Of a DNA stretch of 38,729 nucleotides, positions 17,535-26,067 are shown one piece after another. The stretch is taken from the NCBI GenBank assembly GCA_019187195.1, contig JABAQT010000060.1:1-38729 (forward strand), in the 5' to 3' direction. Position 1 is the stretch's first letter. The number at the start of each line of letters is the position of its first letter. Both the position numbers and the translations under genes were made by a program. The notes beneath the pieces were generated by a model. The model worked only from the letters and a program-made list of their open reading frames with translations, did not search any database and was not told the DNA's origin. The stretch comes from Bryobacteraceae bacterium. GTDB taxonomy: Bacteria > Acidobacteriota > Terriglobia > Bryobacterales > Bryobacteraceae.

Positions 17535-19127
17535 ATGCACAACGTAGGGAACCATCCGGGCGGTTTCGTGCTACGGGATCACGGAATCCGCAATCTCGCC
17601 TCAGCTTGCTGGAATCTGCCGCCGGCGCAATTGATCGAGAAGGCGCTCGAACGCCGGGAAGGGATGCTGGCGTCAAACGGCGGGCTCGTGGTGCGGACCG
17701 GCCAGTTCACCGGACGGTCGCCGAAAGACAAGTTCATTGTCAGGCAGGCGGAAACGGAATCGGCTATCGATTGGGGTCCCGTCAACCAGCCCATGTCCGA
17801 GGCCAATTTCGACCGCCTGCACTCCCATGTCCTCGCCTTTCTGCAAGGCCGTGAAGTCTACGTTCAGGACTGCTTCGGCGGAGCCGATGAAAACTACAGG
17901 CTGCCTGTCAGGGTGATTACCGTGCGCGCCTGGCATAGCCTGTTCGCGCGCCAGTTGTTCGTCCGCCCCCCGGCCGGCGCGGCCGGCCACAATCCGGAAT
18001 TTACGCTGCTCTTTGTCCCCGATTACCAGGCGGATCCGGAGACCGACGGCTCGCGATCCCAGACCTGCATTGCGATCAATTTCCGCAAGCGGGTGGTCAT
18101 CATCGCGGGCACGGAGTACGCCGGGGAGATGAAGAAGAGCGTCTTTTCCATCCTCAACTACATCCTTCCCGGCCGCGGCGTCCTGCCGATGCACTGTTCG
18201 GCCAACATGGGAGAAAACGGCGTGGCGCTGTTTTTCGGCCTCTCGGGAACCGGCAAGACCACGCTCTCGGCCGATCCGCGGAGGCGGCTGATCGGCGACG
18301 ACGAGCATGGCTGGAGCGACGAGGGAGTGTTCAATTTCGAGGGCGGCTGCTATGCCAAGTGCATCCATCTGTCGCCGGAAAAAGAGCCGCAGATCTGGAA
18401 TGCGATCCGTTTCGGCTCGGTCCTCGAAAATGTGGTGGTGGACGAAAACACCCGAATCTGCGATTTTGACGCTGAAACCATCACCGAAAATACGCGCGCG
18501 GCCTACCCGGTGGATTTCATTGAGAACGCTGTCATTCCAGGCGTGGGCGGCGTTCCGTCACGGATTCTGTTCCTGACCGCGGATGCCTTCGGCGTGCTGC
18601 CGCCGGTGGCGCGTCTTACGCCGGAGCAGGCGATGTATCACTTTCTGAGCGGCTATACGGCGAAGGTGGCGGGGACCGAGCGGGGCCTGGGGAGTGAACC
18701 TCAGGCGACATTCAGCGCCTGTTTCGGAGCGCCGTTTCTCCCGCGTCCGCCAATCACCTACGCGCAAATGCTGGGCGAGCGGCTGGCCAGGCACAAGGCT
18801 TCCTGCTGGCTGGTGAATACGGGATGGGTGGGAGGCGCCTTCGGCACGGGGCGGCGGATGAGCCTGCCGTATACGCGCGCCATGGTCACGGCGATTCTTG
18901 CCGGCGAGTTGAACGATGTGCCCGTCGAGCGGCATCCGGTGTTTCAGACGCTTGTCCCCAAAACCTGCCCCGGGGTCCCGGCCGAATTGCTGGACGCCCG
19001 GAGCCAGTGGAAGGACCCGCAAGCCTACGACCGCGCGGCGGCCGAATTGAGCGCCCGGTTCCGGAAGAACTTCGAGAAGTTCGGTTCCGTGAGCCCGGAG
19101 ATTCTGATGGCGGCGCCGGCGGGTTAG
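17535..19127 (+). CDS. pckA: Phosphoenolpyruvate carboxykinase (ATP)
   Basis: Gluconeogenic enzyme converting oxaloacetate and ATP to phosphoenolpyruvate, CO2 and ADP; cytoplasmic, 530 aa, usual length for the ATP-dependent family. Diagnostic motifs are TGRSPKDKF at about 59-67 (oxaloacetate-binding Arg61), [11 protein letters not shown] near 195-205 (catalytic Lys), the P-loop GLSGTGKTT at 235-243, [13 protein letters not shown] (metal-binding kinase-2-like motif) just after it, and [10 protein letters not shown] near residue 320. No Shine-Dalgarno is evident in the C-rich leader. It is the first gene of a run of six plus-strand genes; the FAD oxidoreductase starts 11 bases after its stop. 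Confidence 0.97.
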   Translation: MHNVGNHPGGFVLRDHGIRNLASACWNLPPAQLIEKALERREGMLASNGGLVVRTGQFTGRSPKDKFIVRQAETESAIDWGPVNQPMSEANFDRLHSHVLAFLQGREVYVQDCFGGADENYRLPVRVITVRAWHSLFARQLFVRPPAGAAGHNPEFTLLFVPDYQADPETDGSRSQTCIAINFRKRVVIIAGTEYAGEMKKSVFSILNYILPGRGVLPMHCSANMGENGVALFFGLSGTGKTTLSADPRRRLIGDDEHGWSDEGVFNFEGGCYAKCIHLSPEKEPQIWNAIRFGSVLENVVVDENTRICDFDAETITENTRAAYPVDFIENAVIPGVGGVPSRILFLTADAFGVLPPVARLTPEQAMYHFLSGYTAKVAGTERGLGSEPQATFSACFGAPFLPRPPITYAQMLGERLARHKASCWLVNTGWVGGAFGTGRRMSLPYTRAMVTAILAGELNDVPVERHPVFQTLVPKTCPGVPAELLDARSQWKDPQAYDRAAAELSARFRKNFEKFGSVSPEILMAAPAG

Positions 19128-19138
19128 TAAACTGCCCC

Positions 19139-20422
19139 ATGGCTATCGACTTCAGCCCTGACGTGCTGGTCTGCGGAGCCGGATGCGCGGGTATCGCGGC
19201 CGCGCTCGCGAGCGCGCGCCGGGGAGCGCGCACCGTCCTGGTGGAGCGCGCGGGATTTGCCGGCGGCATCATCACCACGGTGGGCCTTCCCTTTTTCGAC
19301 GGCATCGCGCGCAAGAGCGACAGAAAGATCCTCCAACGCGGCATCGGCCTCGAGTTGCTGTCGCGCATGGGCGTCTGCAAAGCCGGAGACGAGTACGTCT
19401 ACGCTCACAATCCGGCGATCCGGTCGATCGAGCGTTTCAAGATCCTGCTCGATGAGATGATCACGGCGGAAAAAAACCTGCAGCCGCTCTACCACTCCTT
19501 CGTGGCCGGCGCCGTCACATCGGGTGGGCGAATCCGGGAAGTGCTGGTCGCAAACAAGGGCGGCATCGAACGGTTCCGCCCCGCCACGGTGATCGACTGC
19601 ACCGGTGACGCGGACGTCGCTTTCCGCGCCGGCGCGCCGTGCGAAACCTCGAAAGAATACATGCCGCTGACGCTGCATTTCAGAATCGGCAATGTGACCG
19701 ATAATCCGCAACTGCGGCAGCGTTGCCGGGAAACGCTGGTGGAGGCGTATCGGGACGGGCGGCTGAAGAACTACTACGGCCCCGGCGTCTCCTTCCTGTT
19801 TGCCAACGATGAGGTTTACCTGCACGCGGTGCGCGTTCCGGCCGACCCTCTCGATCCCGAAGACCTCACGCGGGCGGAGATGCAGGGACGCCGCGACGCC
19901 TGGACGATGTTCGAACTGTGGAAGGAGAAGGTTCCGGGGTTTGAAAACTCCTACTACATCACCAGCGGGCCATATATCGGCATACGCGAATCGAGGCGGA
20001 TCGCCGGCCAGTATGTGCTGACCGAGCACGATATCAGGGATGAGAAAAAATTCGCCGACGCCGTGGCCACGGGATGCTGGTATCTCGATCTCCATCCTAA
20101 CTACGCGACGGCGGGATCGGCCAACGTCAAACCGGGCGGCCTCGGCGGACTGGACGGCTATCAGCCGGATCACTACGACATTCCCTACCGTTCCCTGTTG
20201 CCGAAAAAGGTGGAGAACCTGCTGGTGGCGGGACGCTGCCATTCGGCTACGCGGCTCGCCCAATCGAGTTCCCGCGTCACGGCGACGGCAATGGCGATGG
20301 GGCAGGCGGCCGGCGTGGCGGCTGCCATGGCTGCCGAGGGGCGAAAGACTGTCCAGGAACTCGACGGCGTGCGGGTTCGCGACGCGCTCGACCAGATCCA
20401 TGCCGGGCCGTTCGGCGGATGA
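19139..20422 (+). CDS. FAD-dependent oxidoreductase (FAD_oxidored family)
   Basis: Flavoprotein of 427 aa with an N-terminal dinucleotide site VLVCGAGCAGIAAALASA (about residues 9-26) and VLVERAGFAGG. The later GRCHSATRLAQSSSRV and AMAMGQAAGVAAAMA near the C-terminus are typical of the PF12831-type FAD oxidoreductases abundant in Acidobacteria and Planctomycetes. There is no signal peptide, so it is cytoplasmic. The substrate is not known; relatives are often annotated as 'xanthan lyase' or fumarate reductase-like without biochemical support. The open frame reaches back into pckA, but the ATG at 19139 gives the normal start. It overlaps the kinase gene by four bases (ATGA), which ties it to the downstream operon. 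Confidence 0.87.
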   Translation: MAIDFSPDVLVCGAGCAGIAAALASARRGARTVLVERAGFAGGIITTVGLPFFDGIARKSDRKILQRGIGLELLSRMGVCKAGDEYVYAHNPAIRSIERFKILLDEMITAEKNLQPLYHSFVAGAVTSGGRIREVLVANKGGIERFRPATVIDCTGDADVAFRAGAPCETSKEYMPLTLHFRIGNVTDNPQLRQRCRETLVEAYRDGRLKNYYGPGVSFLFANDEVYLHAVRVPADPLDPEDLTRAEMQGRRDAWTMFELWKEKVPGFENSYYITSGPYIGIRESRRIAGQYVLTEHDIRDEKKFADAVATGCWYLDLHPNYATAGSANVKPGGLGGLDGYQPDHYDIPYRSLLPKKVENLLVAGRCHSATRLAQSSSRVTATAMAMGQAAGVAAAMAAEGRKTVQELDGVRVRDALDQIHAGPFGG

Positions 20423-21477
20423 CGCGCGCTCCTGACACAGCCCCCATCCGCGCCGGCGAGGAGCTTCCGGCCGGCCGGCTCCGGGAATATCTCAGCGGCA
20501 GGATAGAAGGGGTGGAAGAGGGAATCGCCATCGAGCAGTTTCCGGGAGGGCATTCCAACCTCACCTACCTGGTGGCGGCGGGCGGAAAAGAGTACGTGCT
20601 GCGACGCGCTCCTCACGGACCGGTGGCGCCCCGGGCTCATGACATGGCCCGGGAATGCCGCGTGCTTCAGGCCGTGCATCCCTACTTTCCGCCGGCGCCG
20701 AAACCGTATCTGCTGTGCGAGGATTCCTCGGTGATTGGAGCGGTATTCTTCCTCATGGAGCGCCGCCGCGGGGTGGTCCTGCGATCCCGGATCCCCACGA
20801 ACTGGGCGGCGAACCCGGATCTGCCGCGCCTGGTCAGCAAAGCGTTTCTCGAATGCCTCGTGCAACTGCACTCGGTCGAGGTAACGCGCACCGGACTGAT
20901 CGCCATGGGAAAGCCGGACGGGTTCGTCGGGCGGCAGGTGCGAGGCTGGTCGGAAAGGTGGCTGCGCGCCCGGACGGAGGAGATGCCGCGCATGGAGAGG
21001 GTGATCGAGTACCTGCGCGCAAACCTGCCGCCCGAAGCGCCGCCGGCGCTGGTGCACAACGATTTCAAGCTCGACAACCTGATGCTGCGCGCCGATGGCC
21101 CGGGGACGGTCGAGGCCGTCCTGGATTGGGAGATGGCGACCGTGGGCGATCCGCTCGTCGACATCGGCCTCACCCTCTGTTATTGGGATCCGCCGGATGA
21201 GGATGTGCGCGATGGTCCCGTCACCTGCCTCACGCGCGGACCCGGCTGGATGACGGGTGAAGAGTTGGCCGGGCAGTGGGCCGAAAGGACGAAACGTTCC
21301 ACGGCCACTCTTCGCTACCATGAAATTTTGGGGATCTTCAAACTCGCGGTGATCGTGCAGCAGATCTATTTTCGCTGGTTCCGCGGACAGACCGGCGATG
21401 AACGCTTCGCGTCGTTTCACAGGCGCGTGAAGTCGCTGGTGGAAGCCGCCTATGCCCGCGTGGAGGCCGCCGCTTGA
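20419..21477 (+). CDS. APH/ACAD10-type phosphotransferase (predicted hydroxyacyl-CoA kinase)
   Basis: Small-molecule kinase of 352 aa in the aminoglycoside phosphotransferase fold, of the subgroup found fused to acyl-CoA dehydrogenase in animal ACAD10/ACAD11 and as LvaA in Pseudomonas. The active site is complete: nucleotide loop FPGGHSNLTYLV (41-52), YVLRRAP (59-65), Brenner motif HNDFKLDN (His213 to Asn220) and the magnesium motif DWEMATVGDP starting at Asp236. LvaA and ACAD10/11 phosphorylate the 4-hydroxyl of 4-hydroxyacyl-CoA; a similar substrate is my inference here from the acyl-CoA dehydrogenase two genes downstream. It overlaps the genes on both sides by four bases or fewer. It is not expected to be an antibiotic-resistance gene. 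Confidence 0.9.
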   Translation: MTRAPDTAPIRAGEELPAGRLREYLSGRIEGVEEGIAIEQFPGGHSNLTYLVAAGGKEYVLRRAPHGPVAPRAHDMARECRVLQAVHPYFPPAPKPYLLCEDSSVIGAVFFLMERRRGVVLRSRIPTNWAANPDLPRLVSKAFLECLVQLHSVEVTRTGLIAMGKPDGFVGRQVRGWSERWLRARTEEMPRMERVIEYLRANLPPEAPPALVHNDFKLDNLMLRADGPGTVEAVLDWEMATVGDPLVDIGLTLCYWDPPDEDVRDGPVTCLTRGPGWMTGEELAGQWAERTKRSTATLRYHEILGIFKLAVIVQQIYFRWFRGQTGDERFASFHRRVKSLVEAAYARVEAAA

Positions 21478-22190
21478 GTTCGCTCTACTGCTTCCGGCAC
21501 GGACAGGCCGGATTGCGCGATGATTATGACACGCTCTCGGAGACGGGACTGAGGCAAGCCGGAATTCTTGGAGAGTTCCTGGCCGGCCGCGACATGAAAT
21601 TCGACGCGTTCTACACGGGTGGATTGAACCGCCAGCGGCAAACGGCGCTGGCAATCCGTGACGCCTATTTCGCGGTGGGCGTCGAGTTGCCGGAACCGGT
21701 CACCGATGCCAACTGGAACGAATTCGATCTCGAGGCGGTCTATCGCGGCATCGCTCCGCGGCTCGCCGCTGAGAATAAGGAGTTCCGGCGCGAGTATGAG
21801 GCGCTGGAACGGGAATCGGCGGACGCCGGGTCGATGGTTCACCGCCGCTGGACGGCAGCCGATGTCGCGGTGGTCCGGGCCTGGATCGAGGGCCGCCACT
21901 CCTGCGAGGCGGAATCGTGGGCGGACTTCACGGAGAGGGTGAGAAGGGGGCTGGATACGCTGGCGGCGGCCGGCGAAAAAGCGAGAATCGCCGTTTCCAC
22001 CTCGGCCACTCCCATCGGAGTCTGGATGGGTTTGGCGCTCGGCCTCGAGAGCCGCTTCATCATGCGCGCGGCGGGTGCGCTTTGCAATGCTTCCATCACC
22101 ACATTCCGGCTGCGGGGAGGCGAAGTGTATCCGGGCACATTCAACCAGATCGGCCACTTCGCCGATCCATCGCTTGTGACCTTCCGTTGA
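21474..22190 (+). CDS. Histidine phosphatase family protein 1, second catalytic His replaced by Ser
   Basis: Phosphoglycerate-mutase-like protein of 238 aa. The first motif is intact (CFRHGQAG with Arg8 and His9), as is the arginine of LNRQRQTA (about 51-58). The second catalytic histidine, normally in a VxxHGG motif, is absent: the segment reads VSTSATPIG (174-182) with Ser177 at that position. The insert WNEFD near residue 81 is shared with the paralogue at 23409. It starts with TTG overlapping the TGA of the kinase gene (TTGA). A phosphatase acting on the phosphorylated product of the kinase is possible, but the missing histidine may mean weak, altered or no catalysis. Confidence 0.87.
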   Translation: MSSLYCFRHGQAGLRDDYDTLSETGLRQAGILGEFLAGRDMKFDAFYTGGLNRQRQTALAIRDAYFAVGVELPEPVTDANWNEFDLEAVYRGIAPRLAAENKEFRREYEALERESADAGSMVHRRWTAADVAVVRAWIEGRHSCEAESWADFTERVRRGLDTLAAAGEKARIAVSTSATPIGVWMGLALGLESRFIMRAAGALCNASITTFRLRGGEVYPGTFNQIGHFADPSLVTFR

Positions 22191-22203
22191 TAGAGAGGGA
22201 ATC

Positions 22204-23412
22204 ATGAACTTCGACTACAGTCCGAAGGTTCAAGAGTTGAGAAAAAAACTCGAGAGCTTCATGGACGAGTACATTTATCCGAACGAGGAACGCTATCTCG
22301 CCCAGGTGGCAAAAACCGGATGGGGAGCCATCCCGGTTATCGAGGAGTTGAAGCCTCTGGCCCGCCGCGAGGGCTTGTGGAACCTTTTTCTTCCGGAGAG
22401 CGAATACGGGGCCGGCCTGACGAATCTCGAATATGCGCCGCTGTGCGAAATCATGGGGCGGGTGGCCTTCGCGCCGGAGGTGTTCAACTGCTCGGCGCCG
22501 GATACGGGCAACATGGAAGTGTTGGTGCGCTACGGCGCCCCCGGGCACAGGAAGAAATGGCTCGAGCCCTTGCTCAATGGCGAAATACGCTCGGCCTACT
22601 GCATGACGGAGCCGGGCGTGGCCTCATCGGACGCGACAAACATCGAAGCGAGCATTCGCCGCGAAGGCGATGAGTACGTGCTGAACGGGCGCAAGTGGTG
22701 GAGCACCGGAGCGGGGGATCCCAGATGCAAGCTGGGCATCTTCATGGGCAAGACCGACCCCACGGCCGCGCGCCATAAGCAGCAATCGATGATCCTCGTT
22801 CCACTCGATCTGCCGGGAGTCAGGATCGAGCGGATGCTTTCCATATTCGGCTATGACAGCGCGCCGCACGGGCACGGCGAGATCTCCTTCAGCGACGTGC
22901 GCGTTCCCGCTGCCAATCTGTTGCTCGGAGAAGGCCGCGGATTCGAGATCGCGCAGGGGCGCCTCGGCCCCGGGCGTATCCACCATTGCATGCGGCTGAT
23001 CGGAGTGGCGGAGCGGGCGCTCGAGGCGATGTGCCGGCGGACCACGCGGCGTGTCGCGTTCGGCCGCAGGATCTCCGAGATGGGAACGATCCGCGCCGGT
23101 ATCGCGCAGTCGCGCATCGAGATCGAGCAGGCCCGTCTGCTGGTGTTGAAGGCGGCGTACATGATGGACACCGTGGGAAACAAGGCGGCGCGAACCGAGA
23201 TCGCGGCTATCAAAGTAGTGGCGCCGAACGTGGCGCTGCGCGTGCTCGACCGCGCGATTCAGGCGCATGGCGGCGGCGGTGTATGCCAGGACTACTTTCT
23301 CGCGGCCGCATGGGCCAACGCGCGCACTCTGCGCTTGGCGGACGGCCCCGATGAGGTTCATATCGAGAGCATCGCGAAAACCGAACTGCGCCGTCACGAA
23401 ACAACGGCATGA
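22204..23412 (+). CDS. Acyl-CoA dehydrogenase family protein (ACAD10/11-like)
   Basis: FAD flavoprotein of 402 aa with normal N-terminal, beta and C-terminal domains of the family. Visible parts are [16 protein letters not shown] (FAD-binding loop), [10 protein letters not shown] and [20 protein letters not shown]. The C-terminal [11 protein letters not shown] and [11 protein letters not shown] follow. In MCAD-type enzymes the catalytic base is the Glu of YEGT; here the aligned residue is Asp380 in LADGPDEVH, a signature I know from ACAD10/ACAD11. With the upstream APH-type kinase this suggests phosphate elimination or isomerisation of a phospho-acyl-CoA instead of plain beta-oxidation. GAGAGGGA gives a good ribosome site before the ATG. 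Its stop overlaps the next gene by four bases. Confidence 0.92.
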   Translation: MNFDYSPKVQELRKKLESFMDEYIYPNEERYLAQVAKTGWGAIPVIEELKPLARREGLWNLFLPESEYGAGLTNLEYAPLCEIMGRVAFAPEVFNCSAPDTGNMEVLVRYGAPGHRKKWLEPLLNGEIRSAYCMTEPGVASSDATNIEASIRREGDEYVLNGRKWWSTGAGDPRCKLGIFMGKTDPTAARHKQQSMILVPLDLPGVRIERMLSIFGYDSAPHGHGEISFSDVRVPAANLLLGEGRGFEIAQGRLGPGRIHHCMRLIGVAERALEAMCRRTTRRVAFGRRISEMGTIRAGIAQSRIEIEQARLLVLKAAYMMDTVGNKAARTEIAAIKVVAPNVALRVLDRAIQAHGGGGVCQDYFLAAAWANARTLRLADGPDEVHIESIAKTELRRHETTA

Positions 23413-24128
23413 GCCGCCTCACGCTGGTACGGCACGGACAGGCGCGCGCCTTCTCTCCCGATTCCGACAGGTTGTCGGAGGCCGGAGAGAGCCAGGCGCG
23501 CAAACTGGGAGCGCATTGGGCCGCGCTTGGCGTCCGCTGGAGCGAGGTCTGCTGCGGAACGCTGCGCCGCCAGCGGCAGACGGCGGAACTGATTGGCGAG
23601 TCATACCGCAAGGCAGGGCTCGCTTATCCGGCGCCGCGGACGGACTTCCGGTGGAACGAGTACGATTCCGGCGGCGTGCTGAGCCGCGTGGCTCCGGTTC
23701 TGGCGGCCCGGGAACCGGAATTCGCGGCGCTCGAGGCGGAGTTTCAGCGCTACAGGGATACGCCCGAAGCCAACCGCCATTTTCAGCGTATGTTCGAGCA
23801 TCTTACCCGCATGTGGATTGCGGGCGAGGTGGACGCGCCCGGGGTCGAGAACTGGCTATCGTTCCAGACACGGGTGATCGAGGGCTTGAGGCATGTGCTT
23901 GGCGAACCCGGAGAGCGCCGCAATGTGCTGGTTGTCAGCTCCGGCGGGCCGATCGCCACGGTTGTGCAAACCGTGGTCATGGCTCCCTCGGCGATGGCGC
24001 TCGAGTTGAACTGGCGCATTCGGAACTCCTCGGTCACGGAGTTCCTCTTCACGCGCCCCGGACGCGTCACGCTCGATCTGTTCAACGCCACGCCGCATCT
24101 CGCGGCGGAGGAGATCACTTATCGCTGA
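23409..24128 (+). CDS. Histidine phosphatase family protein 2, second catalytic His replaced by Ser
   Basis: Paralogue of the gene at 21474, 239 aa. LVRHGQAR holds Arg8 and His9, and LRRQRQTAE (52-60) the conserved arginine. The second-histidine motif reads [11 protein letters not shown] (173-183), so Ser178 stands where VSHGG is normal. The RWNEYD insert (81-86) again marks this subgroup. The two copies are well diverged from each other, so the duplication is not recent. The ATG overlaps the acyl-CoA dehydrogenase stop (ATGA), and the 3' end overlaps the convergent hydrolase gene by 14 bases. Its role is probably connected with the kinase and dehydrogenase, but is unproven. Confidence 0.88.
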   Translation: MSRLTLVRHGQARAFSPDSDRLSEAGESQARKLGAHWAALGVRWSEVCCGTLRRQRQTAELIGESYRKAGLAYPAPRTDFRWNEYDSGGVLSRVAPVLAAREPEFAALEAEFQRYRDTPEANRHFQRMFEHLTRMWIAGEVDAPGVENWLSFQTRVIEGLRHVLGEPGERRNVLVVSSGGPIATVVQTVVMAPSAMALELNWRIRNSSVTEFLFTRPGRVTLDLFNATPHLAAEEITYR

Positions 24129-26067
24129 GGCCGGAGCCGCCGGTCCATTCCGCGTAGACCTTCCGGAAGGACCATCCTTCGGGGCGGTACAGAACATGCG
24201 CGGTTGGATATTGCGCCTTCACGGCCTGCTCGAGCAGGGGAACGCCGCCCGCATCGCGCGCATCGGCAATCCATACCGGACGCGGAGCCAGGGCGCTGAC
24301 AAGGTCGGGCAGATCGTAATCGCGCAATACTCCGGGCAGCACGATGTCGATGAGGCCGCGGGGGAACTTCGCTTGCGTCGCGGCGAGCCAGGAAAGCGGC
24401 ATCCCCTCCAGTACCGCGGATTCGATTCCCGGCGTCAGGAATGCGGCATGCAGCGCCGTGACAGCGGCCGGTCCGCGCCCGTAGATGCGGATTCGCCCGC
24501 TGTCGATTCGCGGGTTTGCGGCGAGGGCCGTGTAATCGTTGAGGACATCGGAAAGCTGCAACCCTATCAGCGTGCGTCCCACGAGGAAGGCGCGATTGGC
24601 GGTTTGCCATTGCGAGGAATAGCCCGATTCAGCGCGGATGGAACTGGCGGGGAAGCGGATGGCCATCACCGCGAAGCCCGCCCCCAGCATTTCGCCGATG
24701 TCCTCTTCCGCCGCGTTCAACGCGAGGATGGCGGGCCGTCTGCCATCTGCGTTTTCCGGCAGCCTGAGCCGGGAATCGAAGAATCTCGTCTGCGTGGGCG
24801 AATACTGCGTGCGGCGGATGACCATCTCCCTTGTCACGCCGCCTGACCTGGCGGCGCGCCGCGAATAGAGACGGAGCGCCTCCCTGGCGTTCAAAGATTG
24901 CGTGGTTTCGCCGCCGAAGCTCGTGAGCACCTGTCCGGTCGGCGTGACGTAGAGGTTCTGCTCGGGCTCGGTTTCGACCTCCTCTTCGCCGCCGGCGGAT
25001 TCCCTGCCCATCAGCCATTTTTCAAACCAGCGGTACGCCGCTTCGCGGCGAGGCTTCGACCACCCGTGTGTATCGTCGTATTCGAAGTAGCCCGCCTTGG
25101 CGTCGGCGTCGAGCGCGCCGTAAAAGCGCCGGATCTCCTCATAGGTGCGCCGCGCGCCGTCGATGGGGAAGAAGTCCCGGATCGCGGTTGTCATCATGAA
25201 GGGCTTGGGAGCGGCGGCAAAGGCGAAGTCGGGGAAATCGAAACCATCCTTGAGAAAGCCGGGAAACACCTGCTCGGCATCCTGGGGGCCGGGCTTGTAC
25301 CAGAGTTGCTTCCAGGAGGTCATGTAGCAACTCGAGACGGCCGCCGCGAGCCGGGGATCCGCCATCGCGAGGTAGGCCGCCTGCGTGCCGCCGCCGGAAT
25401 TTCCAGCCACCCCGATCTTCGTGCCGTCGACGTCCGGGCGGGTCTTGAGGTAATCGACGGCGCGCATGCCGTCCCAGATCTCGTACCTGGCCTCGTGGCC
25501 TCCGGTCAACAGACACTGCGACCCGATGAGAATGTGCTCCTGCACGCCGATGCCCGCGCGCGAGGCTCCCGTGGCCGGATCAAGAGTCTCGCTTCGTTCC
25601 CCCTGTCCGGGCGGATCAAAAGCGAGAACGAGAAAGCCGCGCCTCGCCATCGTTATCCAGACGTGCTGATACGTGGCCGAGGCCTTTCCGTTGGCGCTGT
25701 GTCCGGCCACCCCGACAAGAGCGGGAAAGGGAGGCCGGGCATTGAGCGGCACGTAAACGTTCGCCGTGACGTGGAGGCCGGGCAGGCTCTGGTAGACGAG
25801 CTTTTCGACGCGATAGCCGGGCCGCGTGAAACTGCCGGTGATGCTCGCCCGAAGGGGGCCGCTTGAACTGGGGAGTCCGCCGATCTCGGCCAGCATCTTC
25901 TGGCGGATGACGGCGCGCCGCTGCTCCGCCTGAGCCCTCGTGAGGCCGGAGAGAGAGGCGGCGCGATCGGCCAGGGCGGACTCGGCAAGTTCACTCAGGT
26001 ATTGATCGACCGCCGGCTGCGCATAACCGGAGAACGCGAGAGCGAGGAACGCGAGCAGCTTTCTCAT
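24115..26067 (-). CDS. Exported tandem alpha/beta hydrolase (acetyl-xylan-esterase-like, second domain inactive)
   Basis: Secreted protein of 650 aa (signal MRKLLAFLALAFSGYAQ). The first alpha/beta hydrolase domain (about 95-355) resembles AXE1/DLH-type esterases and has a complete triad: Ser224 in VAGNSGGGTQ, Asp298 in AIRDFFP and His334 in DDTHGWS. A second, shorter alpha/beta-hydrolase-like domain runs from about 410 to 640; where the nucleophile elbow should be, it has IYGRGPAAV (528-536) with Gly at the serine position, so it is presumably a pseudo-enzyme or binding module. A role in deacetylating plant or microbial polysaccharide is inferred. It overlaps the TIM-barrel gene by four bases and the opposite-strand phosphatase-like gene by 14 bases. 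Confidence 0.87.
   Translation of the reverse strand: MRKLLAFLALAFSGYAQPAVDQYLSELAESALADRAASLSGLTRAQAEQRRAVIRQKMLAEIGGLPSSSGPLRASITGSFTRPGYRVEKLVYQSLPGLHVTANVYVPLNARPPFPALVGVAGHSANGKASATYQHVWITMARRGFLVLAFDPPGQGERSETLDPATGASRAGIGVQEHILIGSQCLLTGGHEARYEIWDGMRAVDYLKTRPDVDGTKIGVAGNSGGGTQAAYLAMADPRLAAAVSSCYMTSWKQLWYKPGPQDAEQVFPGFLKDGFDFPDFAFAAAPKPFMMTTAIRDFFPIDGARRTYEEIRRFYGALDADAKAGYFEYDDTHGWSKPRREAAYRWFEKWLMGRESAGGEEEVETEPEQNLYVTPTGQVLTSFGGETTQSLNAREALRLYSRRAARSGGVTREMVIRRTQYSPTQTRFFDSRLRLPENADGRRPAILALNAAEEDIGEMLGAGFAVMAIRFPASSIRAESGYSSQWQTANRAFLVGRTLIGLQLSDVLNDYTALAANPRIDSGRIRIYGRGPAAVTALHAAFLTPGIESAVLEGMPLSWLAATQAKFPRGLIDIVLPGVLRDYDLPDLVSALAPRPVWIADARDAGGVPLLEQAVKAQYPTAHVLYRPEGWSFRKVYAEWTGGSGLSDK

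Noticed and set aside
20419..21477. Aminoglycoside resistance gene
   Set aside because: The fold is the same, but the sequence type (GGHSNLTYLV, HNDFKLDN, DWEMATVGDP) and the acyl-CoA dehydrogenase neighbour identify the ACAD10/LvaA-like metabolic subgroup.
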